A stretch of DNA of 36,971 nt. It comes from Solirubrobacter deserti. Lineage in GTDB: Bacteria; Actinomycetota; Thermoleophilia; Solirubrobacterales; Solirubrobacteraceae. Positions 1-7,193 of this stretch are shown piece after piece (position 1 is the first letter of the stretch; the number at the start of each line of letters is the position of its first letter). Under the pieces are notes generated by a model, which was not told where the DNA came from, did no database searches, and saw only the letters and a program-made list of their open reading frames with translations. The stretch is taken from the NCBI RefSeq assembly GCF_027587175.1, contig NZ_JAPCID010000070.1:1-36971 (forward strand). Direction: 5' to 3'. The position numbers and the translations under genes are program-made.

Positions 1-463
1 CTTGTCGCCGGCGCGCGGCGACGCGCCCGCCGCGGCGCCGCTGGCGCTGGCCGCCGCCGCGGCCGCTGACCGGATCCCCGCCCCGCTGGACGCGGCGAAG
101 GCGCGCTTGCTCACCGGCCGCGCGTTCGCCGCGGCGGGTGAGAGCGAGAGCGCGAAGGCGGCGCTGCAGCAGGTCGCCGCCGACGCGAGCCGCGGCGGCG
201 CGCTGCTCCTGCGCGACGCCGCCGCCCGCGAGCTGCGCCGCCTCGGCACGCGCGTGGCGACCCGTCATGACGCGCGGGAGCCGCTGACCGAGCGTGAGCG
301 GTGCATCGCCGATCTCGTCGCCGGCGGGCACTCCAACAAGCAGATCGCGGCGACGCTGTTCCTCAGCGAGAAGACGGTCCGCAACGCGCTCACCCGCGTG
401 TACGCGAAGCTCGGCGTGCGCTCGCGCACGCAGCTGGCGCGGGCGGTGGCTACGAGAAGGTGA
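1..463 (+). CDS. C-terminal part of a LuxR-type HTH regulator (5' truncated by window edge)
   Basis: The frame is open from the left edge to the TGA at 461-463, so only the last 153 or so residues are visible. The end is a GerE/LuxR-type helix-turn-helix: a PLTERE lead-in, then NKQIAATLFLSEKTVRNAL and a YAKLGVRSRTQLA recognition segment. The preceding Ala-rich part resembles the helical-repeat C-terminal region of large LuxR/MalT-type ATPase regulators, but no ATPase motif is inside the window. It converges with the minus-strand lipoprotein gene and overlaps its 3' end by 14 bp (450-463). The HTH call is firm; membership of the large ATP-dependent LuxR group is inference. Confidence 0.85.
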   Translation, partial: LSPARGDAPAAAPLALAAAAAADRIPAPLDAAKARLLTGRAFAAAGESESAKAALQQVAADASRGGALLLRDAAARELRRLGTRVATRHDAREPLTERERCIADLVAGGHSNKQIAATLFLSEKTVRNALTRVYAKLGVRSRTQLARAVATRR

Positions 464-1646
464 CCAGCGGGCCTTCCATGCTCTTGACGCCCGCGACGCA
501 CTCGCGGCGCGCCTGGGGCGTGGAGAGCTCGGGGCAGCCCGTGGTGCGGAACTTGCCGTCGCTGATGACGCCGAGCGTCTTGCCCAGCCAGCGGTGACAG
601 GCGGAGGCGAGCCCGCCGCGGAAGATCTCGCCGCACTGCTTGATCAAGTCGGTCTTCATCTCGTCCGGGTACTGCATGAGGTTCTGGACCTTGGTGCCGC
701 GGATGCACGCCACGACGTCGCTCTCGGCCTCGAGACCTGAGCAGACCGCGAGCTGGTTGACCGGGTCGGGCGGGCCGATGACGCTCGCACCGGTGACGCA
801 GGCGGCGCGCTGGAGGCCTTCGAGGCCGGAGCAGGCCTCGTCGATCTGCTCGCCGGACTCCATCCGCGTGCCCTTCGCGGTCTCCACGAACGAGCGGTAC
901 CAGCACACGCGCACGAACTCCTCGGGCTGGGCGCCGCACAGCTCGCGCGGGTCGGTGACGAGCTTGGCCGGCTTCTTCGTGGCGTCGATGCCGTTCACCG
1001 CGAACCAGTAGTCGTGGTAGATGCCCTGGGAGCAGTCGGCGGCCGCGTCGCTGCCAAGCTCCTCGCACATCTGCAGCGACGGAGCGATGGCCTCGTTGTT
1101 GAGGCGCATGAACGCGTGGCCGAAGCCGTGCGTGCACGAGTAGCGCTGGTAGCGCGTCTCGGAGTTCGCGCACAGGCGGTTCGCGACCTTCGGCCCCGCG
1201 CGCTCGATCTCCGGCGCGACCGCCGTGACGAGGCCGTGCGCGTAGCCCGCGGAGCAGCCCGGGTCGTTCGTGCGCGGCAGGCTGTCCATCAGCTTGTCGA
1301 GCTTGAGCCCGGTGCGCAGCGCGTACTCGCGCGCGACAGTGTGCATGATCCCGTGGCAGTTGGCGAGCAGGAAGCCGCCCTGGTCGGCGTACGCGGCCTG
1401 CGTGATGCCCTCCACCGCGGCGAGCGGGTCGCCGGCGCCGTTGACGATCGCCGCCAGCTCGCGCGAGTAGCAGGCGCGCCCCTCGTCCTGGATCAGGCCC
1501 GAGCAGGTGTTCAGGTCGCCGGTGGCGGTCGGCTCGGACGTCGCGACGCCGTCCCTGGGCTCGGGCGTGCTCGCCGGCTGCTGCGGATCGCTGCCGCCGC
1601 AGCCGATCATGACGGCCGCGAGCGCGGCCACGAGCAGGCGCTTCAC
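450..1646 (-). CDS. Cys-rich repeat lipoprotein with C-x-x-G-x-x-H motifs
   Basis: A 398-residue predicted lipoprotein of no family I can name. A hydrophobic N-terminus ends in a lipobox-like MIGC (Cys16). The mature part has 18 further Cys, most of them pairs 11-12 residues apart: 48/59, 159/171, 194/205, 237/248, 272/283, 302/314, 338/350 and 371/383, recurring about every 35 residues. This looks like an alpha-hairpin repeat protein with a disulfide per unit. Four Cys are followed by Gly and His: Cys97-His98-Gly99..His102, Cys131..Gly134..His137, Cys171..Gly174..His177 and Cys205..Gly208..His211. The later units keep Cys and often Gly but lose His. The GTG start at 1646 overlaps the upstream TGA by 4 bp (GTGA), which decides the start against a longer frame and implies coupled translation. 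A metal- or cofactor-binding role is only a guess. Confidence 0.75.
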   Translation of the reverse strand: MKRLLVAALAAVMIGCGGSDPQQPASTPEPRDGVATSEPTATGDLNTCSGLIQDEGRACYSRELAAIVNGAGDPLAAVEGITQAAYADQGGFLLANCHGIMHTVAREYALRTGLKLDKLMDSLPRTNDPGCSAGYAHGLVTAVAPEIERAGPKVANRLCANSETRYQRYSCTHGFGHAFMRLNNEAIAPSLQMCEELGSDAAADCSQGIYHDYWFAVNGIDATKKPAKLVTDPRELCGAQPEEFVRVCWYRSFVETAKGTRMESGEQIDEACSGLEGLQRAACVTGASVIGPPDPVNQLAVCSGLEAESDVVACIRGTKVQNLMQYPDEMKTDLIKQCGEIFRGGLASACHRWLGKTLGVISDGKFRTTGCPELSTPQARRECVAGVKSMEGPLVTFS

Positions 1647-2071
1647 TGCGCGACCCAGGTCGTCCAAGAGGCCTTGGTCGCGTCGGTCGCGCCGACACGG
1701 ATGTGCAGGTCGCACAGCAGCGCGGCCGTGTCGGCGGCCGCGAAGGTCACGGTGCTGCTCGCGCTGGCGGCCAGCGCGCGCGGTGCGCCTCCGCCGGCCG
1801 CGGCGAGCTCCCGCCCGACTTCCCGCGCGTAGCACGCGCGCGCCGGCTCACCGGTGAGCGCGGCGCACGTGCGCACGTTCCCGCCCGCGGCCGCGGTGGA
1901 CCCCTCGCTGCGGCCGAAGGCCAGCACGACGAACGCGCCGAAGGCGATCAACGCCCCAGCGGTGACCCAGCGACGTGACGGTGACGAAAGGAACCGCAAC
2001 AAGACCGTTTCCAGCGTACTCGGGGGTGGTTCGCGCCCTTCCCCCAAAGGGTTGGGTGCCTGACCGGCCAC
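1643..2071 (-). CDS. Small membrane-anchored protein related to the neighbouring Cys-repeat lipoprotein
   Basis: A protein of up to 142 residues with one membrane segment (about residues 36-53, starting WVTAGALIAFG) and an outside part of about 85 residues. That part holds a C-x(10)-C unit reading TCAAL..ARACYAREV, clearly like TCSGL..GRACYSREL at residues 47-64 of the downstream lipoprotein. The two genes share a 4-bp overlap. I take it as a partner or partial paralog carrying one of the same Cys-bracketed units. The start is uncertain: the GTG at 2071 lies inside a strong hairpin (2064-2100), so a TTG further in, for example just before VLLRFLSSP, may be the real start. Function unknown. 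Confidence 0.6.
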   Translation of the reverse strand: MAGQAPNPLGEGREPPPSTLETVLLRFLSSPSRRWVTAGALIAFGAFVVLAFGRSEGSTAAAGGNVRTCAALTGEPARACYAREVGRELAAAGGGAPRALAASASSTVTFAAADTAALLCDLHIRVGATDATKASWTTWVAQ

Positions 2072-2100
2072 CCGCTGGCCTTGGCCGAGCGGGTGGCCGG
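2064..2100 (-). terminator. Strong hairpin after the M14 carboxypeptidase gene
   Basis: A perfect 13-bp stem pairs 2064-2076 with 2088-2100. The loop itself contains a GGCC-TT-GGCC mini-hairpin. It begins 16 bp past the carboxypeptidase stop codon on the minus strand. There is no T-run after it, so it may act as a GC-type terminator or RNA 3'-end stabiliser. Confidence 0.6.
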
Positions 2101-2116
2101 AGCGGACAGGCGCTCC

Positions 2117-4195
2117 CTACGGGTTCGTGGTGGAGAGCGTGAACGTCAGCGTCTTGCTGTACGTCCCCGTCCGCAGTGGGTCGCCGGCGCCGATGGCCTG
2201 CTTGAAGGCCACCGTCACCGGGTCGTTGCTGACCGGACCGGACCAGGTCAGCAGAGGTGTGGAGGCACCCACCGGGACGGGCGCGGCGCCGGCGCCGGCG
2301 GCCGGGCTCGACGCGGCCGCGCGCAGCGGCTGCGCGAGCGCGAACGCGCCGTTGACGAGCTTGCCGGTGTTGACCGGGTCGGCGTCGCCGACGCTCAGCG
2401 TGGCGTCGCCCGCCGTGCTGATCACGTCCGCGTGCGTGCTGGCGTCGTACTCCTGCGCGACGCCCGGCACGAACGGCGGGAACGCCGCCGCACCCTTGAG
2501 CGTGAGCGAGAGCGTCGCGGGCACCGTGCCGCCGACGCCGCCGGCCGTGCACAGGCTGCGGTTGGCCATCTGGCCGCGCGCGATCTTCAGGGTCGTGCGC
2601 TCGAGCACCGTCCCGTCCGGCGCGGCGCACACGAGGTCGTACGCCTCGTCGAGGTGCGCCGCGTCGTACTGGCTGGCGCGCAGCGACGGGTTGATGTGCC
2701 ACTCGAACTTCCCGCTCGCTCCGACCGTGATCGTCTGCGCGATCGCGTTCGGGAACGCGCGCACCTGCGCGGGCTGGCCCGTCTCCCACACGAGGCTCGA
2801 GCTGTCCAGCAGCGTCGACTTCGAGAGCGTGAGCTTGGTGCCCGCGGGCGCGGTGCCGGTGAGCACCGAGTGCAGCTTGGCCTCCGTCGCCGCCTCGAAG
2901 GCGTCGTAATAGAGGCCGCGCATCGTCTGGCCGGCGTAGCGCGTTCCCGTGCCCAGGTAGTTGTCGATCACGTTCTGGTACGGCGGGTGGAACGTCTGCG
3001 GGGCGCTGAAGCCCGGCGTCGCCTCGGGCGTGAAGCCGAACGCGCCGTACGCGTAGTACGCCTGCTGCTCGGCGGTCGAGGACGCTTCGTAGTAGACGTC
3101 GGTCCACGGGCCCGCGGGCCAGCCCGGCAGGTTCTTGGCCAGCCGCTGCAGCAGCTCCTCGTAGACGACCTCGTCCGCGACGACCTCCGGCTCGTTCGAG
3201 GAGCTGGGCGCGCGCAGCAGGCGCTGGTCGGGCGTGTGGTTGTTGATCGCGACCGTGACGTTGCTCTTGTTGAGCAGGTCGATCATGCCGCGGTTCTCGG
3301 GCTCGGACGCGGGCGCCGAGCCGCGGTGGTTGGACGCGGTGGCGTTCGAGGACGAGCCCGGACCGCCCCAGAACGGGATGTAGTTGCGGTTGTTGTCGAC
3401 GCCGCGGTTGACGTTCGCCGCCGCGGTGCAGTCGGCGAGCGTCGGGGTGGCGCCGGCCGTGATGCGGCAGTTCTTGCGCTTCTGCTCGTTCTGAAGGCTG
3501 CGGCTGAGCTCGTAGCCGTCGGGGTTGACGACGGGGACGGCGATCAGCTTGCCCTTGCTGAGCAGCGCGTTGGCGTCGTCGCCGGGCTTGTCGTTGAGCA
3601 GCAGGTCCCACACGAACTCGAGCGTGAACTCGGCGGTCGGCCACTCGCGCGCGTGGTGGACGCCCGACAGCAGGAACGACGGCTTGGCGCCGGCGTTCGC
3701 GACGTCATGGCTGACCTCGACGCCGTAGATCGGCTTGCCGAGCAGCGAGGGCTCGCTCAGCGTGAACAGCTTGACCTTGTCCGGGTAGGTCGTCGCGAGT
3801 TGCTGGAGCTCGGCGTTGATGTCGGTCAGGGTGCGGTACGCGACGCGGCCGGTCGGCAGCGTGGACAGCGGAGCGATCCCGCGCTCGACGCGCTGCTGGC
3901 GCGCCTCCTCGGGCTCGAGGTAGTGGTCGTTGGCGCCCTCCAGGTCCTCGGTGAGGACCTTGTAGGCGTAGCCCGATTCGTCGAGGATCTGCCGGTCCTC
4001 GGGGCCGTGCAGCATCACTTCGGTCCGCTGCTCGCCCTCGTACGTGACGTCGAGCCCGAGCGCCTCCAGATGATGCAGCGCGGCGTGGCTCGTCTCCTTG
4101 AGCTCGACGAGCGTCGTCTTCGCGTGCGCGACGCCCGGCGCGAACAGCGCAGTCGCTGCTGCGAGCCCGGCCACGAGCTTGGATCGTTGGAACAC
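2117..4195 (-). CDS. Secreted zinc carboxypeptidase, M14 family
   Basis: A 692-residue exported metallocarboxypeptidase. A signal peptide (AGLAAATALFAPGVAHA) is followed by an N-terminal region of about 110 residues, then the M14 catalytic domain. Zinc ligands are visible as HxxE in VHHAREWPT (about His181 and Glu184) and the third His in AINNHTPDQ (about His320). NPDGYE and VDNNRNY supply the expected substrate-binding and Arg-containing motifs. The C-terminal third (about 460-692) is beta-rich and probably a cell-wall or propeptide-like domain. Expected activity is release of C-terminal residues from peptides outside the cell. The GTG at 4195 is preferred over the TTG at 4213 because AGAGGGGGGAA sits just before it. 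A strong hairpin follows the gene, so it is probably monocistronic. The 117 bp upstream (4196-4312) show nothing recognisable. Confidence 0.9.
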   Translation of the reverse strand: MFQRSKLVAGLAAATALFAPGVAHAKTTLVELKETSHAALHHLEALGLDVTYEGEQRTEVMLHGPEDRQILDESGYAYKVLTEDLEGANDHYLEPEEARQQRVERGIAPLSTLPTGRVAYRTLTDINAELQQLATTYPDKVKLFTLSEPSLLGKPIYGVEVSHDVANAGAKPSFLLSGVHHAREWPTAEFTLEFVWDLLLNDKPGDDANALLSKGKLIAVPVVNPDGYELSRSLQNEQKRKNCRITAGATPTLADCTAAANVNRGVDNNRNYIPFWGGPGSSSNATASNHRGSAPASEPENRGMIDLLNKSNVTVAINNHTPDQRLLRAPSSSNEPEVVADEVVYEELLQRLAKNLPGWPAGPWTDVYYEASSTAEQQAYYAYGAFGFTPEATPGFSAPQTFHPPYQNVIDNYLGTGTRYAGQTMRGLYYDAFEAATEAKLHSVLTGTAPAGTKLTLSKSTLLDSSSLVWETGQPAQVRAFPNAIAQTITVGASGKFEWHINPSLRASQYDAAHLDEAYDLVCAAPDGTVLERTTLKIARGQMANRSLCTAGGVGGTVPATLSLTLKGAAAFPPFVPGVAQEYDASTHADVISTAGDATLSVGDADPVNTGKLVNGAFALAQPLRAAASSPAAGAGAAPVPVGASTPLLTWSGPVSNDPVTVAFKQAIGAGDPLRTGTYSKTLTFTLSTTNP

Positions 4196-4312
4196 CTTCC
4201 CCCCTCTGGTCAAGTCCCCTCCTGACCTTCTATCCGGCGTGGGAGGACGCTAGGGGAGCGGCGCCGAGGATGGAAACGGTTGGGTGTGGACATGTCTCAG
4301 CGCAGGAGCCGG

Positions 4313-5749
4313 TCACGACACCAGGCGAACTTCCAGCGCCGTGCCGTCGCCGGGCCCGATCGGCTGGCCCGCACCGCTCATCAGGCCCAGGATGCGGGCG
4401 ACGTAGCCCTGCGTCTCGGGGATGTTCGGGACGCAGCCGCAGGCCTGCACCCGGCCCGGGCCCGCGTTGTAGGCGGCGAGCGCGAGCGGGACGCTGCCGA
4501 ACTGGCGCAGCAGGTCGCGCATCATGTGCGCCTGGGCGTTGATCGCGCTCGTCGCGTCGAACGGGTCGTCGAGGCCGTACTGGCGCGCCGTCGCCGGCAT
4601 GAACTGCGCGATGCCCTGGGCGCCGGCGGGGGACGTCACGAACGGGTTGAAGTTCGACTCGGCGTAGATCTGCGCGGCGAGCAGCGTGGCGGACACGTTC
4701 CAGCGCTGAGCGGCTTCGCGCAGCGCCGGCGCGAACCGTTGCGGGACGAAGCCGGGGACGCTGCCGCGGCCGAGGCCCGCGCGGCCGTCGCCGCCGCTGC
4801 TCGTCGACCGGGCATTGAGCGTGTACCCGTAGTGCCACGGCTCCCAGCTGTAGCGCTGCGTGAAGTGGAAGCGGCGCGCGTTGGCCGCCAGCCAGCCGTA
4901 GGCCGCGGGCGGGCCGAGGTCGAGCTCGGTGCCGTTGCGGTGCAGCGACTTCCCGGGCGGCGCCACCATTCGCGGGTCCGGGTTGCGCGCGAACAGGACC
5001 GCCTGCTCGGCGTCGGAGCGGTAGCCGCTCGTGATCGTGAGCGCGACGCCGTCCTGCTTGGCCGCCGCCTCCAGGCGATCGAAGGCCTGCGCGACGTCGG
5101 GGCGCATCGGCTTGCCCTGCCGGTACGCGAGCGGGCCGTCGTAGCCACCGCCTTCGGCGAAGCCGAGGTTCGCCGCGGCGCCGAGCTGCGCCTCGGCGGT
5201 GACGAGGATGCGCGCGCGTTCCTCATCGACCTCCACCGTGTCTCTCACGGCCACCTTGATCCGCACGGGCGCGATGGTGCGCTCGTCCGGGAAGCTGACC
5301 GTCGTGTGCGGCGCGCCGTTGGCGGCGGCCACGGCGCGCGCGGCGCTGCGGCCGAGGGCGAGATAGTCCGCCTTCGTCAGGTGCCGCGGGTTCGGCCGGC
5401 GGCGGGTGAGCGCGGGCTCGAACAGCCGCCCGTAGTTCGCGTGCATCGCCTTCGCCCCGGCGACCGCGGCGAGGTCCGCCGCGCGCTGGGCCGCCGCTTC
5501 CCGGCCCACGGCTCGGGCCAGCGCGCCGGCGATCACGACCGCGATCAGCACCCCGGCCAGACCGCCGATCAGGAGAATCGACGCCTGCCCGCGCTGCGAG
5601 TGGTCGTCTTCTCGGCCCAGCGCCGAGAGATCGAGCATTCGCGGGCGCATCGCCGCCCGTGCCCACCGCGCGTGTGCGAGGTTCGCCGCTCGCGGCCACC
5701 GAGGGCGGGCGCGGCCCCGACCCGTCCGTCGCATTGCGCGTGCGGTCAT
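4313..5749 (-). CDS. TadG-like prepilin fused to VanY-type DD-carboxypeptidase and lytic transglycosylase
   Basis: A 478-residue three-part protein. Residues 51-80 (RGQASILLIGG then a long hydrophobic helix) and the following 110 residues match the N-terminus of TadG/TadE-type pilus proteins. Residues about 215-312 form a VanY (M15B) D-Ala-D-Ala carboxypeptidase domain: zinc ligands His270 and Asp277 in SLHRNGTELDL, and Glu303 and His306 in EPWHYGY; Glu275 stands where Ala is usual. Residues about 340-435 form an SLT-type transglycosylase domain: catalytic Glu364 in YAESNFNPF, GAQGIAQFMPATA, and AYNAGPG near the end. It would act outside the membrane on peptidoglycan, cutting stem peptides and glycan strands. 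It is the last gene of a four-gene operon. The ATG at 5749 overlaps the previous stop by 4 bp (ATGA) with GGGAG upstream. All key catalytic residues are present. Confidence 0.85.
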   Translation of the reverse strand: MTARAMRRTGRGRARPRWPRAANLAHARWARAAMRPRMLDLSALGREDDHSQRGQASILLIGGLAGVLIAVVIAGALARAVGREAAAQRAADLAAVAGAKAMHANYGRLFEPALTRRRPNPRHLTKADYLALGRSAARAVAAANGAPHTTVSFPDERTIAPVRIKVAVRDTVEVDEERARILVTAEAQLGAAANLGFAEGGGYDGPLAYRQGKPMRPDVAQAFDRLEAAAKQDGVALTITSGYRSDAEQAVLFARNPDPRMVAPPGKSLHRNGTELDLGPPAAYGWLAANARRFHFTQRYSWEPWHYGYTLNARSTSSGGDGRAGLGRGSVPGFVPQRFAPALREAAQRWNVSATLLAAQIYAESNFNPFVTSPAGAQGIAQFMPATARQYGLDDPFDATSAINAQAHMMRDLLRQFGSVPLALAAYNAGPGRVQACGCVPNIPETQGYVARILGLMSGAGQPIGPGDGTALEVRLVS

Positions 5750-6783
5750 CTCCTGCTCCCCTCGTGCGCGTCGACGAGCGCACGGATCGGTCCGGCCGCG
5801 CGGATGCCGGCGCGCGACAGCTCGCGGGCCAGGCCGCGCTTGAGCGGACGGGTGGGCACGATGTGGCCGAGGCCCGCGCCCGCGGCCTGCGCCAGCGGGC
5901 CGTCGGGCTCCGTCGTCACCAGGACGGTGAGGTCCTGCTCGACGAGCGCGGCGTCGATCGCCGGCGTCCGCGGGGCCGTGACCGCGAGCACGACGGGCGC
6001 CGCGAGCAGCGCGACCTGCCAGACCAGGCTCGCCAGCTCCGGCGACGCCGGATCGAGCCGCACCCACACCAGCCGCCCCCGAACCCGCGGCTCGAGTCCG
6101 TGCGCTTCCAGCCGCGCCGCGACTCGCCGGCCCGCCCCTCCCCCACTGCTCGCCTCGGGCAGCGGCGGACCGACCACCGCGACCGTCGCGACCTTCGCGC
6201 GCGTCTCCCGCCGCAGCGCGAGCGCAAGCGCCGCCGCGACGGGCTCCGCCTCGCGCGGCCGCCCCAACACGGCCGCGCCCGTGAGGACGCCCGCGTCGGC
6301 GATGAGCGCGGCCGGCGGCACGGCCGCCGCGACCGGGTTCCGCGCCCGCCGCTTGCGCCGAGTCCGTCCCGCGGGGCCCGCCGCGGAGGGCCGAGGCGAG
6401 CCCGGCGCGGCCGCGGCCGGCGAAGAAGGAGGCGCGGCGAGCGGCGGCAAGGGCACCGGGGGCGAGCCCGGCGCGACCACGGCGGACGCGAACGGCAGCC
6501 CCGGCACGAGCGCCGCGGGCGGCGGCGATGACGGGGCCGGCACGACCACGGCCGGCGCCAACGACGCGCCCGGCACACGCGCCGCGGGCGACGCCGACGA
6601 CACGCCCGGCATGACCGCCGCGGGCGACGACGACGCGCCTGGCACGAGCGCCGCGGGCGGCGGCGATGACGGGGCCGGCACGACCACGGTCGGCGCCAAC
6701 GGCGCGCCCGGCGTGGATCGGGAGCCGGCGGCGGAGGGCTCGGGCTCGGGTGGGGCGAGGAAGAAGTCGAGGGCGCGGCTCAT
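5746..6783 (-). CDS. Pro/Ala-rich protein of the tad-like operon, function unknown
   Basis: A 345-residue protein with no family I recognise. Residues about 15-150 are a Pro/Ala/Ser/Val low-complexity stretch with repeated VVVPAPSSPPPAALVPG-type blocks, the product of a recent internal DNA duplication (6503-6574 and 6641-6712). A basic patch RTRRKRRARN comes next. Residues about 155-340 look like an alpha/beta fold with repeated hydrophobic strands (KVATVAVVG, VVLAVTA, LTVLVTTEPDGP). No P-loop lysine is visible, so a TadZ/CpaE-like ATPase cannot be claimed. No signal peptide or clear membrane helix. It overlaps both neighbours by 4 bp (ATGA at each end), so it is translated with the prepilin genes and probably works with the pilus apparatus, perhaps as a cytoplasmic adaptor. 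Confidence 0.65.
   Translation of the reverse strand: MSRALDFFLAPPEPEPSAAGSRSTPGAPLAPTVVVPAPSSPPPAALVPGASSSPAAVMPGVSSASPAARVPGASLAPAVVVPAPSSPPPAALVPGLPFASAVVAPGSPPVPLPPLAAPPSSPAAAAPGSPRPSAAGPAGRTRRKRRARNPVAAAVPPAALIADAGVLTGAAVLGRPREAEPVAAALALALRRETRAKVATVAVVGPPLPEASSGGGAGRRVAARLEAHGLEPRVRGRLVWVRLDPASPELASLVWQVALLAAPVVLAVTAPRTPAIDAALVEQDLTVLVTTEPDGPLAQAAGAGLGHIVPTRPLKRGLARELSRAGIRAAGPIRALVDAHEGSRR
6503..6712. repeat. 72-bp direct duplication, copies 138 bp apart
   Basis: Copies at 6503-6574 and 6641-6712 differ at about two positions. Unit length and offset (138 = 46 codons) are multiples of three, so the frame of the Pro/Ala-rich protein is kept. It explains the duplicated protein blocks. 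Confidence 0.8.
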
Positions 6784-7193
6784 GGGGCGGACGGTCCGGC
6801 GTCGGCGTGGGCGGTTCCGGCGAGGCGGGCGGCGAGGCCCGGGATCGGCAGGGCGGTGCGGGGAAGGACGCGGACGCGCACGCGGCGACCCGTGACGGTG
6901 ATCGAGGCGCGGTTGCGGGTGGACGCCGGGAGCGCCTCGCGGGCCGCGCCGCGCGGGTCCGTCTCGCCCTGGAGGAGCGCGAGCGCGCCGGCCTGGGCGG
7001 CTTCACCGGCCTGTTCGGAGGCGGTGTAGGACGCGACGACGGTGAACCCGGCGAGCGCGAGGGCGAGGACCAGCGGCAGCAGGCCCAGGAGCTCGATCGA
7101 GGCCTGGCCGCGCTCGCCACCGGGGGTGTGTCGTTTGACTCTCGGAGAACGAGAGTCAAACGACACACCCGTGATCTCGGCCGCGCGCATCAC
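6780..7193 (-). CDS. TadE-like prepilin
   Basis: A 137-residue TadE-family protein. The signature is RGQASIELLGLLPLVLALALAGF (about residues 29-51): a short polar lead, the conserved Glu five residues into the hydrophobic helix, then a long membrane segment. The remaining 85 residues are outside and end in a beta-rich stretch (SITVTGRRVRVRVLP). TadE-like minor pilins are cut by a prepilin peptidase and support Tad/Flp pilus assembly. The ATG at 7193 overlaps the preceding stop (ATGA), which fixes the start. As a result, residues 9-24 of the leader are encoded by a 47-nt perfect palindrome (7124-7170). The rest of the Tad machinery (TadA, TadB, TadC, Flp) is not in the window. Confidence 0.8.
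   Translation of the reverse strand: MMRAAEITGVSFDSRSPRVKRHTPGGERGQASIELLGLLPLVLALALAGFTVVASYTASEQAGEAAQAGALALLQGETDPRGAAREALPASTRNRASITVTGRRVRVRVLPRTALPIPGLAARLAGTAHADAGPSAP
7124..7170. repeat. 47-nt perfect palindrome (21-bp arms, 5-nt loop) inside a coding region
   Basis: Arms 7124-7144 and 7150-7170 are exact reverse complements; the loop is GAGAA. The element is clearly less GC-rich than its surroundings (core GTTTGACTCTC). It lies inside the tadE-like gene at 6780-7193 and is read in frame as leader residues 9-24. No second copy was found in this window. Confidence 0.9.

Noticed and set aside
5746-6783. Pro/Ala-rich protein as a TadZ/CpaE-type ATPase
   Set aside because: Position in a tad-like operon would fit, but no Walker A lysine motif is visible in the alpha/beta part.
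2081-6895. Very long open frames on the + strand opposite the carboxypeptidase and the pilin-operon genes
   Set aside because: Their translations are Arg/Ala/Gly-rich without motifs, and the opposite strand has clear families with catalytic residues. High GC content makes such antisense frames common here.
5750-7168. Upstream extension of the TadG/VanY/SLT frame to 951 residues
   Set aside because: The extension is Arg/Ala-rich and runs under two genes with good starts; the ATGA at 5746-5749 and a ribosome site mark the real start.
7124-7170. Palindrome as an intrinsic terminator between the two tadE-like genes
   Set aside because: The genes overlap by 4 bp at 7190-7193, so the palindrome is inside the second gene; no T-run follows on either side. 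A regulatory RNA role is still possible.
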